A stretch of DNA of 64,000 nucleotides, from the NCBI RefSeq assembly GCF_900177655.1, contig NZ_FXWK01000001.1:930001-994000 (forward strand), in the 5' to 3' direction. The first letter of the stretch is position 1. Every line of letters starts with the position of its first letter. Below the pieces are notes generated by a model, which was not told where the DNA came from, made no database searches, and saw nothing but the letters and a program-made list of their open reading frames with translations. A program made the translations under genes and the position numbers. Of this stretch, positions 44,683 through 53,910 are shown piece after piece. This stretch comes from Devosia lucknowensis. Its GTDB lineage: Bacteria > Pseudomonadota > Alphaproteobacteria > Rhizobiales > Devosiaceae.

Positions 44683-45411
44683 ATGCCCACGCCGTCTTTC
44701 TCCGAACCCATCCGCCGTCGCCTTCTTCTCGGCCTTGCCGCGCTTCCAGCCTTGTCGCTCCTGCCATCCCTGCAGCGGGTAGCGGCGCAGGAAGCGCCGG
44801 TCGTGATTCCCGCGCCTGCTCTGGACCTTGACGAGGCGGGCACCACTGCTACGGCAACCTTCGCCGGCGGGTGTTTCTGGGGCGTCCAGGGTGTGTTTCA
44901 GCGCGTCAAAGGCGTGACCAACGCGGTTTCCGGTTACTCAGGCGGGGCTGCCGAGACCGCAACATATGACCTGACGACGCGCGGCGACACCGGGCACGCC
45001 GAAACGGTCGAGATTACCTATGATCCGCGGGAGGTCAGCTATGGTGAGCTGCTCCATGTTTTCTTCTCGGTCGCCCACAATCCGACTCAGCTGAACTTTC
45101 AGGGCCCAGACCGCGGCACCCAGTATCGGTCGACGATCTTCGTACGCACCAAGGAAGAAGAAGACGTCGTGCGCGCCTATATCGCCCAGCTCGACGCCAC
45201 TGGCCTGTTCGAAGGCCCCATTGTGACGACGATAGAGCCTTTCGAGGCCTTCTATCCCGCTGAACAGTATCATCAGGACTTTCTGACCCTGAATCCCTCG
45301 TGGCCCTACATCGTCGTGCACGACTTGCCCAAGATCGCGGCGCTCGAGGCGATCTTTCCCGACAAGTTCCGCGCTGAACCTGTGCTGGTGGGGACCTTGC
45401 CGGCCGCATAG
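44683..45411 (+). CDS. msrA: exported peptide-methionine (S)-S-oxide reductase
   Basis: A 242-residue MsrA that repairs methionine-S-sulfoxide. The active-site Cys64 is in FAGGCFWGVQG, followed by SGYSGG, GHAETVEITYDP and the AEQYHQDFL C-terminal block. The N-terminus (RRRLLLGLAALPALSLLPSL, about residues 11-35) is a signal peptide with a Tat-like RRR, so the enzyme is probably periplasmic. Cys64 is the only cysteine in the protein, so no internal resolving Cys exists for thioredoxin-type recycling. GAGG lies about 8 bases before the ATG. Confidence 0.92.
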   Translation: MPTPSFSEPIRRRLLLGLAALPALSLLPSLQRVAAQEAPVVIPAPALDLDEAGTTATATFAGGCFWGVQGVFQRVKGVTNAVSGYSGGAAETATYDLTTRGDTGHAETVEITYDPREVSYGELLHVFFSVAHNPTQLNFQGPDRGTQYRSTIFVRTKEEEDVVRAYIAQLDATGLFEGPIVTTIEPFEAFYPAEQYHQDFLTLNPSWPYIVVHDLPKIAALEAIFPDKFRAEPVLVGTLPAA

Positions 45412-45574
45412 CTTCCAACTGTGACCCATCGGCAACATCGGAAGGGCGCCTCATTCTGGCCCTCTCCAGGTCGGCTTTTCGCCGCCAAAGCCCAGCAAAA
45501 CCGGGCTGGCGACCGACAGCACCAAGACGGAAATCCTTCCCCAAACTGGCCTGTCGCGAGCGGAAAGCCGTCCA

Positions 45575-45600
45575 GGAACCGTCGCTTTCGACGTGGCGTT
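45575..45600 (+). promoter_or_regulatory. EcfG-type promoter before the first outer-membrane barrel gene
   Basis: GGAAC, 17 bases, CGTT followed by T. This is an exact match to the general stress sigma factor consensus. Expected start near 45607, 33 bases before the ATG, with AAGGA in the leader. Confidence 0.7.
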
Positions 45601-45639
45601 TCCTTTTCACCAGACGGTCCAGAATAAAGGAATACAGCG

Positions 45640-46191
45640 ATGCGTATCGCAAGCACTCTTGCAATTGCAGCTCTGGTCAGCGCCGCGCCCGTTGGTGCTG
45701 CCATGGCCGCCGACCTGATCACTGTGCCCACCTCGACTCAGGCCGAACTGCCGATCGTCGAGGACGTCGGCTTCGACTGGAGCGGCTTCTATGCTGGCGT
45801 CCATGGCACTGCCCAGAACGGCTCCGTCAGCGGAACTCAGTACGGCGTCGGCATTCAGGCGGGCGTCAACGCTCAGTTCGACTTCTACCTACTCGGCGCT
45901 GAAGTCGCGGTGAGCGGCCTCGCCGCGAACGACACCGTCGGCGAAACCACCTACGGCCAGGTTCTGGGTCGCGCCGGTCTGGTAGTCTCCGACAACGTGC
46001 TGGTCTATGCAGCCGGTGGTTACGGAATCGACCTCGGCGTGCCCGAAGAAGAGGATGTCCTCGTGGGCGGCGGCGTGGAGCTCGCGGTGACCGATGCGAT
46101 CTCCGTTCGTGCCCAGTACCTTCACGGCTTCCCGGTTACCGGTGGCAACACCAAGGACCAGTTCACGGTCGGCGCCAGTTACCACTTCTAA
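45640..46191 (+). CDS. outer-membrane beta-barrel protein, paralogue 1
   Basis: A 183-residue protein with a signal peptide (cleavage expected after AAMA, giving ADLITVPT), then an 8-strand barrel pattern starting FDWSGFYAGVHG and ending in SYHF with terminal Phe, the outer-membrane insertion signal. It resembles the Omp25/Omp31 or hemin-binding porin-like family of Hyphomicrobiales. AAGGA lies 8 bases before the ATG. It has an EcfG-type promoter upstream and its own terminator. Two related genes follow. Confidence 0.85.
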   Translation: MRIASTLAIAALVSAAPVGAAMAADLITVPTSTQAELPIVEDVGFDWSGFYAGVHGTAQNGSVSGTQYGVGIQAGVNAQFDFYLLGAEVAVSGLAANDTVGETTYGQVLGRAGLVVSDNVLVYAAGGYGIDLGVPEEEDVLVGGGVELAVTDAISVRAQYLHGFPVTGGNTKDQFTVGASYHF

Positions 46192-46510
46192 ACCAGGCGA
46201 CATCAAGGATCTCGACCGGCCCGGTGCGAAAGCATCGGGCCGGTTGTGTTTTGGGCCGAACTGTGTCAGCTACGCGGCGTACTCCGCTACCTTGGCGCCG
46301 CAAATGCGACGCGGAATCGCGGAGTTCGGGGCGTTTTGCCAGGATTTGTATCAAATTGAACCAATTCGGTTGTGTTCCTGCAACACCTGCCCGGAAATGG
46401 TCATGAAATCTTATCCGCACCGCCAAAATTGGTCGCGCCAAGCCTTGCCACACGCGAAAGCCTCAGGCATCTATCGGCCGACTACGGTTAACTCTATGGG
46501 AGTGCAAGAC
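46192..46510. other. 319-base gap between barrel genes 1 and 2
   Basis: Holds the terminator of barrel gene 1 (46214-46252). The rest is an untranslated stretch of moderate A/T content (TTTGTATCAAATTGAACC near 46350) that may contain the promoter of barrel gene 2. No further gene is visible. Confidence 0.4.
46214..46252 (+). terminator. terminator of barrel gene 1
   Basis: ACCGGCCCGGTGC-GAAA-GCATCGGGCCGGT, a long stem with one mispair, followed by TGTGTTTTGG. Confidence 0.82.
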
Positions 46511-47101
46511 ATGTTTGTACGTTCTCTGGCTATCGGCGTTTCCGCCGCAGCTCTTCTGGTTGGTGGCGCTCAGGCTGCTGACCTCATCATCCCGACCACC
46601 CCGCAGCCGGTTTACGAAGCTGCTGGTTTCGACTGGGAAGGCCTGTACGTCGGTGCTCGTCTCGGCGGTCAGTTCGTCGGCACTCAGGACTACGGCGTGA
46701 TCGCTGCTGGTCCGGCTTCGACCTACGGTGTCATCGGCGCTGCCGCTGGCGTGAACTTCATCCCGGTCGACCCGATCCTGCTCGGCGTTGAAGTCACCGC
46801 TGACTACATGTGGAACTCGGCTGAAGCCCCGACCGCAACTGGCGAATTCTTCGCTAACCTGCGTGTTGGTGCTGTCGTCACCGACAACGCTCTGATCTAC
46901 GCAATCGGTGGTCTTGGCTTTGCCAACACCGGCGCTGGCTCGGTTGGCGTTTACCAGCTCGGTGGTGGTGTTGAATTCGCCGTCACCGACGCGATCACCG
47001 TCCGCGGTGAAGTTGTTGGCCAGGGCGACTTCTCGTCCGTTGGTGCCGACTCGTTCTTCGAGTCGACCAAGGCCACCGTCGGCGTCTTCTACCACTTCTA
47101 A
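46511..47101 (+). CDS. outer-membrane beta-barrel protein, paralogue 2
   Basis: A 196-residue protein. The signal peptide MFVRSLAIGVSAAALLVGGA is cleaved before ADLIIPTTP, then FDWEGLYVGARLGG begins the barrel and VGVFYHF ends it. It is closely related to paralogue 3 (shared ADLIIPTTP, VYQLGGGVEFAVTDAIT, RGEV) and more distantly to paralogue 1. The ATG at 46511 has GGGAG 8 bases upstream; the frame remains open far upstream without support. Codon choice (frequent GCT, GTT) looks like that of a highly expressed gene. Confidence 0.88.
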   Translation: MFVRSLAIGVSAAALLVGGAQAADLIIPTTPQPVYEAAGFDWEGLYVGARLGGQFVGTQDYGVIAAGPASTYGVIGAAAGVNFIPVDPILLGVEVTADYMWNSAEAPTATGEFFANLRVGAVVTDNALIYAIGGLGFANTGAGSVGVYQLGGGVEFAVTDAITVRGEVVGQGDFSSVGADSFFESTKATVGVFYHF

Positions 47102-47159
47102 GTTTGAAGAAGCGTGGGGGCGGAAACGCCCCTTCGCCCTCAATCTTGCAGCCCATTTC

Positions 47160-47188
47160 GGCGGACCGATTCATCGGTTCGCCGTTTT
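47160..47188 (+). terminator. terminator of barrel gene 2
   Basis: GGCGGACCGAT pairs imperfectly with the ATCGGTTCGCC side, then GTTTTGG. Nearly identical to the hairpin at 47944-47972. A smaller GGGGCG-GAAA-CGCCCC hairpin lies upstream at 47117-47132. Confidence 0.8.
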
Positions 47189-47325
47189 GGTTTTGGGGGG
47201 TGTGGCGACTCTGCCACATGCGGTGTGTGAAACTTCGGCGAAGTATTGAGCTGAGTTGAGGCATGTTGCGGCGCAGCAGACTCTCTGGCACATACTTGCC
47301 ATATTCTCCAATTCCTGAGGCTCAA

Positions 47326-47889
47326 TTGACCCTTCGCGCACTTGCTCTTGGCGTTTCGCTCGCCGCTCTCGGTTCCGTCGCTGCTTCTGCCGCCGACCTG
47401 ATCATCCCGACGACCCCTGAGCCGATCATGGCTGCTGCCGGTTTCGATTGGGATGGCATCTACCTCGGCGCCCATGGCGGCGGTTTTTCCTATGGTGACA
47501 ACGGCGCTGCAGCCACCACCAGCGGCCTGATCGGTGCCGTTGCAGGCGTCAACTTCATCGTTGCCGACCCGATTCTCGTCGGTCTCGAAGTCGGCGTCGA
47601 TCAGTACTGGAACGCTGCCGGCAACGGCCAAGTCTACTACTTCAATCTCAAGGCCGGCGCTGTCGTCACCGACAACGTGCTGCTCTACGCCCTCGGTGGC
47701 GTAGGCGTTGACGTCAATGCTGGCGTGAACACCGGCGTGTACCAGCTCGGTGGCGGCGTCGAGTTCGCAGTGACCGACGCGATCACCATCCGCGGTGAAG
47801 TTCTCGGCCTCGGCGATTTCACCGATGGTGCCGGCGACCAGTTCTTTGAAGGCGCTCAGGCAACCGTTGGTCTCTTCTACCACTTCTAA
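47326..47889 (+). CDS. outer-membrane beta-barrel protein, paralogue 3
   Basis: A 187-residue protein. Alignment with paralogue 2 places the start at the TTG of 47326 (xTLRALALGVSLAALGSVAA against xFVRSLAIGVSAAALLVGGA), preceded by GAGG. The ATG at 47263 would spoil the signal peptide. Mature ADLIIPTTPEP, then FDWDGIYLGAHGGG and a terminal LFYHF. The high similarity to paralogue 2 over its whole length, with a near-identical terminator, indicates duplication of the full transcription unit. Confidence 0.85.
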   Translation: MTLRALALGVSLAALGSVAASAADLIIPTTPEPIMAAAGFDWDGIYLGAHGGGFSYGDNGAAATTSGLIGAVAGVNFIVADPILVGLEVGVDQYWNAAGNGQVYYFNLKAGAVVTDNVLLYALGGVGVDVNAGVNTGVYQLGGGVEFAVTDAITIRGEVLGLGDFTDGAGDQFFEGAQATVGLFYHF

Positions 47890-48284
47890 GATTACGGTCT
47901 GCCGCGGACGCTAGTGCGCGGTCTGAACCTGTACTTATATTTCGGCGGACCGATTCTTCGGTTCGCCGTTTTGCTTTCCAGGGCAGGGCACTCGGCGGTT
48001 CCTGAATCTCTCCGTCGGTACCTGGCTTCGGTTTCCAATTCCGCCCTTTTTCGGCTCACCAAAATCGCTTTCTGTAGCGGAAATAGCGTTGTGCGCCGTC
48101 GCATTGCAGCGGATTGGACATCCTGTTTACATGATTATTTTGATCATATTTTCTTTCCCTTGAAACGTTTGGGGGGAAGGTCTAAGCCGTTCCGCATCAC
48201 TGGCGCGTCGGCCCACTCGCCCCAATTGCTCGTGGCCCTTGCGCTTCTCGACCGCCCTGGTCGGCAAGAAATTTAGGCTGCCGC
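47890..48284. other. 395-base gap before the nuo operon
   Basis: Contains the terminator of barrel gene 3 (47944-47972) and then the presumed nuo promoter region. A notable A/T-rich patch, ATGATTATTTTGATCAT (48131-48147), is an inverted repeat (ATGAT/ATCAT) about 140 bases before nuoA. I cannot assign it to a regulator. No gene is visible. Confidence 0.45.
47944..47972 (+). terminator. terminator of barrel gene 3
   Basis: GGCGGACCGAT...CGGTTCGCC then GTTTTG. It differs from the one at 47160 by one base over about 34 positions. Confidence 0.8.
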
Positions 48285-48650
48285 ATGACTGAATTGCTCA
48301 GCAATTATCTGCCCATCGTCATCTTCATCGCCCTTTCGGCCCTGATCGGCGGCGCGCTTCTGGTGGCGCCCTTCCTGGTGGCCGTGAAGCGCCCGGATCC
48401 GGAGAAGGTCTCCGCGTTCGAAGCCGGCTTCGAGGCCTTCAGCGACGCTCGCATGAAGGTGGACGTTCGCTTCTATCTCGTGGCGATTCTCTTCATCATC
48501 TTCGATCTGGAAGTGGCTTTCCTCTTCCCCTGGGCGGTCGCGTTCCGCGATGTGGGTTGGTTCGGCTTCTGGTCCATGATGATCTTCCTGGGCGTGCTGA
48601 CCATCGGCTTTATCTATGAATGGCGTAAGGGAGCTCTGGAATGGGATTGA
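48285..48650 (+). CDS. nuoA: NADH-quinone oxidoreductase subunit A
   Basis: A 121-residue, three-helix membrane subunit of complex [64 protein letters not shown] and a terminal [11 protein letters not shown]. The conserved E of the FDLEVAF helix is present. First gene of the nuo operon; it overlaps nuoB by 10 bases. Confidence 0.96.
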   Translation: MTELLSNYLPIVIFIALSALIGGALLVAPFLVAVKRPDPEKVSAFEAGFEAFSDARMKVDVRFYLVAILFIIFDLEVAFLFPWAVAFRDVGWFGFWSMMIFLGVLTIGFIYEWRKGALEWD

Positions 48651-49222
48651 GCCCGTCCAGTTCGACACTGGTTACCCCGCGTCCCACGGGCGCAATCGAT
48701 CCGGCGACCGGCAAGCCTTTCGGCGCTGACGATCCGTTCTTCGCCGGCGTGAACAACGAGCTGGCTGACAAGGGATTCCTCGTCACCACCGTCTCTCAGC
48801 TCATCACCTGGGCCCGCACGGGTTCGCTGATGTGGATGCAGACGGGTCTGGCCTGTTGCGCCGTCGAAATGATGCAGATGTCGATGCCGCGTTACGACAT
48901 CGAACGCTTCGGCGCCGCGCCGCGCGCCTCACCGCGTCAGTCCGACGTGTTGATCGTTGCCGGCACGCTGACCAACAAGATGGCCCCGGCGCTGCGTAAG
49001 GTCTATGACCAGATGCCCGAGCCGCGTTACGTCATCTCCATGGGCAGCTGTGCCAATGGCGGCGGTTACTATCACTATTCCTATTCCGTCGTGCGTGGCT
49101 GCGATCGCGTATTGCCGGTGGACGTCTACGTTCCTGGCTGCCCGCCGACGGCCGAGGCGCTGCTCTATGGCATTCTGCTGCTGCAGAAGAAAATTCGCCG
49201 CGACGGCACGATCGAACGGTAA
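48641..49222 (+). CDS. nuoB: NADH-quinone oxidoreductase subunit B
   Basis: A 193-residue peripheral-arm subunit carrying cluster N2, the last electron donor to quinone. Cluster ligands are the adjacent cysteines in [11 protein letters not shown] plus [10 protein letters not shown] and [10 protein letters not shown]. The first ~40 residues are a variable extension. It starts inside the end of nuoA. Confidence 0.97.
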   Translation: MGLSPSSSTLVTPRPTGAIDPATGKPFGADDPFFAGVNNELADKGFLVTTVSQLITWARTGSLMWMQTGLACCAVEMMQMSMPRYDIERFGAAPRASPRQSDVLIVAGTLTNKMAPALRKVYDQMPEPRYVISMGSCANGGGYYHYSYSVVRGCDRVLPVDVYVPGCPPTAEALLYGILLLQKKIRRDGTIER

Positions 49223-49231
49223 GGCAGGGAC

Positions 49232-49864
49232 ATGGACGAAACAGTTGTTGTCGAGCCGGTCTCCGTCGATCCGCTCGTGGCGCTTGGTGAGCACGTGACG
49301 GCATCCCTTGGTGATGCTGTGATTAGCTTCGAGGTCGCCTTTGGTGATTTGACGGTCAGCGTGGCGCGCGATTCCATCGTCAATGTGGTGACATTCCTGC
49401 GCGATGATCCGAAATGTCGTTTCATCAGCTTCGTGGACGTCTGCGGCGCCGACTATCCGGCGCGCGAGTTCCGTTTCGATGTGGTCTATCACTTCCTCAG
49501 CCCGCACCTGAACCAGCGCATCCGCATCAAGCTCGAAGCCGACGATGTGACCCCGGTGCCTTCGATCACCGATGTTTTCGCCGGCGCCAACTGGTTCGAG
49601 CGTGAAACCTACGATCTTTACGGCGTGCTGTTCTCCGGGCATCCCGATCTGCGCCGCATCCTCACGGACTACGGTTTCGACGGTCATCCGTTGCGCAAGG
49701 ACTTCCCGCTCACCGGCTTCGTCGAGGTTCGCTACGATGAAGAGCGCAAGCGGGTTGTCTATGAGCCGGTGACGCTGGCCCAGGAATTCCGCTCGTTCGA
49801 TTACCTGTCGCCTTGGGAAGGCACCGATTACGTGCTGCCTGGCGACGAGAAGGCGAAGAACTGA
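49232..49864 (+). CDS. nuoC: NADH-quinone oxidoreductase subunit C
   Basis: A 210-residue 30-kDa-type subunit: [67 protein letters not shown]. It is separate from nuoD, as in alphaproteobacteria, unlike the NuoCD fusion of E. coli. The stop overlaps the nuoD start as TGATG. Confidence 0.97.
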   Translation: MDETVVVEPVSVDPLVALGEHVTASLGDAVISFEVAFGDLTVSVARDSIVNVVTFLRDDPKCRFISFVDVCGADYPAREFRFDVVYHFLSPHLNQRIRIKLEADDVTPVPSITDVFAGANWFERETYDLYGVLFSGHPDLRRILTDYGFDGHPLRKDFPLTGFVEVRYDEERKRVVYEPVTLAQEFRSFDYLSPWEGTDYVLPGDEKAKN

Positions 49865-51054
49865 TGTCCGAAGTCGACGTTCGCAATTTCACCCTCAATT
49901 TCGGCCCCGTGCACCCATCCGCGCATGGCGTGTTGCGCATGATTCTCGAGCTCGACGGCGAGCTGGTCGAGCGTGTCGATCCGCATGTCGGTCTTCTGCA
50001 CCGCGGCACCGAAAAGCTGATCGAATACAAAACCTATCTTCAGGCCGTTCCGTATTTCGATCGCCTCGACTACGTGGCCCCGATGAACCAGGAGCACGCC
50101 TTTGCCCTGGCCGTCGAGCGCATGCTCGATATCGAGGTCCCGCGCCGTGGCCAGCTGATCCGCGTGCTCTATGCCGAGATCGGCCGTTTGCTCGCGCACC
50201 TGATGAACGTGACCACCCAGGCGATGGACATTGGCGCGCTGACCCCGCCGCTCTGGGGCTTCGAGCAGCGCGAAAAGCTCATGGTGTTCTACGAGCGCGC
50301 TTCCGGCGCCCGCATGCACGCAGCCTATTTCCGTCCCGGCGGCGTCCATCAGGACCTCCCCCAGGCACTGGTTGATGACATCGGCACGTTCTGCGAGGAA
50401 TTCCCCAAGGCGCTTGCGGACATCGACAAGCTCCTCACCGGCAACCGCATCTTCAAGCAGCGCAACGTCGATATTGGCGTCGTACCGCTCGAGGAAGCCT
50501 GGGGCCGCGGGTTCTCCGGCGTCATGGTCCGCGCTTCCGGCGCGGCCTGGGACCTGCGCAAGAGCCAGCCCTACGATGCCTATGCTGAAATGGAATTCGA
50601 CATCCCGGTCGGCTCCAACGGCGACTGCTACGATCGTTACCTGATCCGCATGGAAGAAATGCGCCAGGCCAACGAAATCATGAAGCAGTGCGTTGCCAAG
50701 CTGAACGCACCCGATGGCAAAGGTCCGGTGTCTTCAAGCGACGGCAAGGTGGTCCCGCCCAAGCGCGGTGAGATGAAGCAGTCCATGGAAGCGCTCATCC
50801 ACCACTTCAAGCTCTACACCGAGGGTTTCAAGGTTCCGGCCGGCGAAATCTATGCCGCCGTCGAAGCCCCCAAGGGCGAGTTCGGCGTGTATCTGGTGTC
50901 CGACGGCACCAACAAGCCCTATCGCTGCCATATCCGCGCTCCGGGCTTCGCCCATCTGAGCGCCATGGATTATCTGTGCCGCAAGCACATGCTGGCTGAT
51001 GTGACCGCGATCCTCGGGTCGATTGATATTGTGTTCGGAGAGGTGGATCGCTGA
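49864..51054 (+). CDS. nuoD: NADH-quinone oxidoreductase subunit D
   Basis: A 396-residue 49-kDa-type subunit forming the quinone pocket with Nuo[26 protein letters not shown] with the HxxxH quinone-site region, [15 protein letters not shown], and a terminal [14 protein letters not shown]. The start at 49864 overlaps the nuoC stop; the frame stays open upstream without support. Confidence 0.97.
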   Translation: MSEVDVRNFTLNFGPVHPSAHGVLRMILELDGELVERVDPHVGLLHRGTEKLIEYKTYLQAVPYFDRLDYVAPMNQEHAFALAVERMLDIEVPRRGQLIRVLYAEIGRLLAHLMNVTTQAMDIGALTPPLWGFEQREKLMVFYERASGARMHAAYFRPGGVHQDLPQALVDDIGTFCEEFPKALADIDKLLTGNRIFKQRNVDIGVVPLEEAWGRGFSGVMVRASGAAWDLRKSQPYDAYAEMEFDIPVGSNGDCYDRYLIRMEEMRQANEIMKQCVAKLNAPDGKGPVSSSDGKVVPPKRGEMKQSMEALIHHFKLYTEGFKVPAGEIYAAVEAPKGEFGVYLVSDGTNKPYRCHIRAPGFAHLSAMDYLCRKHMLADVTAILGSIDIVFGEVDR

Positions 51055-52391
51055 TGACTACGCGACGCCTTGCAGACGAGTCGGTTCAGCCGGCCAGTTT
51101 TGCGTTCAATACTGAAAACCAGGCCTGGGCTGAAAAGCGTATCGGGCTCTATCCGGCTGGCCGCCAGCAGTCCGCTGTCATTCCGCTGCTTATGCGGGCG
51201 CAGGACCAGGATGGCTGGGTGACCCGCGCGACCATCGAAACGGTCGCCGAGATGCTGGATATGCCCTATATCCGCGTCCTCGAAGTCGCGACCTTCTACA
51301 CCCAGTTCCAGCTTCAGCCGGTGGGCAAGAATGCGCATATCCAGGTCTGCGGCACCACGCCCTGTATGTTACGCGGCGCTGAGGGGTTGATCGAGGTCTG
51401 CAAGTCGAAGATTCATCCCGAGCCGCACCATCTCAATGCCGATGGCACCATGAGCTGGGAAGAGGTCGAATGCCTTGGCGCCTGCGTGAACGCGCCGATG
51501 GTCATGATCTATCACGACGTCTACGAAGATCTCACGCCCGAGCGCATGGAAGAGATCGTGGACGCCTTCGCCGCCGGCAAGGGTGACACCATCAAGGCGG
51601 GCCCGCAGATCGAGCGTCAGACCTCGGCTGCTTTCGGCGGCCGCACCACCTTGCTCGAGACGCCATCCGCGACGCGCGAAAAGTTCGTGCCGCCGCCGGC
51701 ACCTGAAGCGCCTGCCGCTGCTGCCCCGGCCGCAGCGCCTGCCGCTCCTGCTCCTCAGCCGGCTGCATCGCCGACGACGGCTGCACGACCCAAGGATGTT
51801 GCCGAGGAAAACGCCCCGGCCATTAAAGGTACGCCCAAGCAGGCCAAGGTCAGCCAGTCCAAGGCCGAAGCCGAGCGCGCTGGTGCCCGTGCCGAAGCCG
51901 GTGCGGACGGCAAGCCCAACACGGCGATGCGCGAAGGCGCTACCGGCGCCGAGTCCCGGGGCGAGGCCATCGATGATGGCAAGGCAGTGGGCAAGGCCAA
52001 GGCCAGCGCTCCCGCCGCCGATGGTGCTTCGGCAACCGTCAAGAAGACCAAGCCGGCCATCAAGGCGCCCGCTGCCGACCCCAAGGAGGTGTCGCCGACG
52101 GCCGAAAAGGGTGGCGAACTTCAGCCGCTTTTCGAGCGTCCCGAAGGCGCCGCCGACGATCTCAAGCTGATCTCCGGCGTCGGTCCGGTCATCGAGCGCA
52201 AGCTCAATGCCCTCGGCATTACCCGCTATGACCAGATCGCCAGGTTCAAGAAGGCGGACATCGCCCGTGTCGACGATGCGCTGAACTTCAAGGGCCGTAT
52301 CGAGCGCGACGACTGGCTTAAGCAGGCCAAGGCTCTCGCTGCCGGTGGTGTCGAGGAATATCGCAGGGTGTTCGGAAAGGACCCCCGCTAA
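51054..52391 (+). CDS. nuoE: NADH-quinone oxidoreductase subunit E with long C-terminal extension
   Basis: A 445-residue protein, more than twice the usual ~170-220. Residues 1-190 are a standard 24-kDa subunit with the four [2Fe-2S] N1a ligands in [12 protein letters not shown] and [11 protein letters not shown]. An Ala/Pro/Lys-rich low-complexity linker follows (about 215-355). The terminal domain (about 367-435: [20 protein letters not shown], then [11 protein letters not shown]) is a helix-hairpin-helix-like fold of the type often found on ribosomal or nucleic-acid proteins. The extension is not required for the Fe-S chemistry, and its role is unknown. Confidence 0.94.
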   Translation: MTTRRLADESVQPASFAFNTENQAWAEKRIGLYPAGRQQSAVIPLLMRAQDQDGWVTRATIETVAEMLDMPYIRVLEVATFYTQFQLQPVGKNAHIQVCGTTPCMLRGAEGLIEVCKSKIHPEPHHLNADGTMSWEEVECLGACVNAPMVMIYHDVYEDLTPERMEEIVDAFAAGKGDTIKAGPQIERQTSAAFGGRTTLLETPSATREKFVPPPAPEAPAAAAPAAAPAAPAPQPAASPTTAARPKDVAEENAPAIKGTPKQAKVSQSKAEAERAGARAEAGADGKPNTAMREGATGAESRGEAIDDGKAVGKAKASAPAADGASATVKKTKPAIKAPAADPKEVSPTAEKGGELQPLFERPEGAADDLKLISGVGPVIERKLNALGITRYDQIARFKKADIARVDDALNFKGRIERDDWLKQAKALAAGGVEEYRRVFGKDPR

Positions 52392-52595
52392 ATGACCACG
52401 CGCAAGATCGACTTCAAAGCGCTGACCATTAAGGACTACGCAGTTGCCGTGGTCTATGTGGTGCTGGCGACTTTCGTCGTGACGGGCGCGGAAATGGTCT
52501 TCGGTTTCACGCTGCCGAGCTTCGTTGCCTCGGCGGTTGGGGCAGCGATCGGTGTTGCTGCCTGGATTATCTTTTTGTTGAAGCGGAACAGCTGA
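52392..52595 (+). CDS. small membrane protein between nuoE and nuoF
   Basis: A 67-residue protein, [20 protein letters not shown] then two hydrophobic helices (about 16-36 and 43-63) ending in LKRNS. It begins directly after the nuoE stop and ends 2 bases before the nuoF start, so it is surely co-translated. It matches none of the 14 canonical subunits. It might be an assembly or accessory factor of complex I, but only position says so. Confidence 0.8.
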   Translation: MTTRKIDFKALTIKDYAVAVVYVVLATFVVTGAEMVFGFTLPSFVASAVGAAIGVAAWIIFLLKRNS

Positions 52596-52597
52596 TC

Positions 52598-53905
52598 ATG
52601 CTCGCTGACAAGGATCGCATCTTCACCAACCTCTATGGCCACCACGACTGGCGGCTGGAGGGCGCGCGCGAGCGCGGTGGTTGGGTCGGAACCAAGGAGT
52701 TCATCGACCAGGGGCGCGACTGGATCACCAATGAAGTCAAGTCCTCCGGTCTGCGCGGCCGCGGTGGCGCCGGTTTCCCGACTGGCCTCAAGTGGTCGTT
52801 CATGCCCAAACAGAGCGACGGTCGCCCGCATTACCTTCTGGTCAATGCCGACGAGTCCGAGCCTGGCACCTGCAAGGACCGCGAGATTCTTCGCCACGAC
52901 CCGCATCATCTGATCGAGGGGTGCCTTCTGGCATGCCGCGCCATGGATGCGCATCTGGCGTTCATCTATGTGCGTGGCGAATTCATCCGCGAGCGTCAGC
53001 GTCTTGAGGAAGCCGTCCAGGAAGCCTACGACGCCAAGCTGATCGGCAAGGACAATGTCCACGGCTGGGACCTGGACATCATCGTCCACCATGGTGCCGG
53101 CGCCTACATCTGCGGCGAGGAAACCGCGTTGATGGAATCGCTGGAAGGCAAGAAGGGTCAGCCCCGTCTTAAGCCGCCATTCCCGGCCGGCATGGGTGTG
53201 TATGGCAATCCCACCACCGTCAACAACGTCGAGTCCATCGCCGTCGTGCCTGAAATCCTGCGCCGCTCCGGCGCCTGGTTCTCCTCTATCGGCCGCCCCA
53301 ACAACGTCGGCACCAAGCTTTTCATGGTTTCGGGCCATGTGAACAAGCCGGCCACCTTCGAGGAATCCCTGGGCGAGAGCTTCAAGGACATCATAGAAAA
53401 GCACTGCGGCGGCATTCGTGGCGGCTGGGACAACCTGCTCGCCGTCATCCCCGGCGGCGCATCGTGCCCTGTCGTCAAGGGCGAGGACATGATGGACGCC
53501 ATCATGGACTTCGACGGCATGCGCGAGAAGAAGTCGAGCTTCGGTACCGGCGGCATGATCGTCATGGACAAGTCCACCGACATCATCAAGGCCATCTGGC
53601 GCATCTCGGCTTTCTTCAAGCACGAGAGCTGCGGCCAGTGTACGCCCTGTCGCGAAGGCACGGGCTGGATGATGCGTGTCATGGACCGCATGGTGCAGGG
53701 CCGCGCCCAGAAGCGCGAAATCGACATGCTTTTCGAAGTGACCAAGCAGATCGAAGGTCACACCATTTGCGCCCTCGGCGATGCAGCCGCGTGGCCGATC
53801 CAGGGCCTGATCCGCAATTTCCGCCCGACCATCGAGGCGCGGATCGAGCAGTATACCTATTCATCCACCAGCGACGGCGCTGTTCCGTCCATCGCTGCGG
53901 AGTAA
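52598..53905 (+). CDS. nuoF: NADH-quinone oxidoreductase subunit F
   Basis: A 435-residue 51-kDa-type subunit with the NADH and FMN sites and cluster N3. [19 protein letters not shown] and [15 protein letters not shown] form the nucleotide/flavin pockets, and [16 protein letters not shown] plus [13 protein letters not shown] carry the four cluster cysteines. Confidence 0.97.
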   Translation: MLADKDRIFTNLYGHHDWRLEGARERGGWVGTKEFIDQGRDWITNEVKSSGLRGRGGAGFPTGLKWSFMPKQSDGRPHYLLVNADESEPGTCKDREILRHDPHHLIEGCLLACRAMDAHLAFIYVRGEFIRERQRLEEAVQEAYDAKLIGKDNVHGWDLDIIVHHGAGAYICGEETALMESLEGKKGQPRLKPPFPAGMGVYGNPTTVNNVESIAVVPEILRRSGAWFSSIGRPNNVGTKLFMVSGHVNKPATFEESLGESFKDIIEKHCGGIRGGWDNLLAVIPGGASCPVVKGEDMMDAIMDFDGMREKKSSFGTGGMIVMDKSTDIIKAIWRISAFFKHESCGQCTPCREGTGWMMRVMDRMVQGRAQKREIDMLFEVTKQIEGHTICALGDAAAWPIQGLIRNFRPTIEARIEQYTYSSTSDGAVPSIAAE

Positions 53906-53910
53906 GTTTG

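Noticed and set aside
47263..47325. ATG start upstream for barrel paralogue 3
   Set aside because: It would put 21 polar residues before the signal peptide. The TTG at 47326 aligns exactly with the start of paralogue 2.
48131..48147. A/T-rich inverted repeat upstream of nuoA as a named regulator site (e.g. FNR or NarL type)
   Set aside because: ATGAT-N7-ATCAT does not match those consensus sequences well enough to name a regulator.
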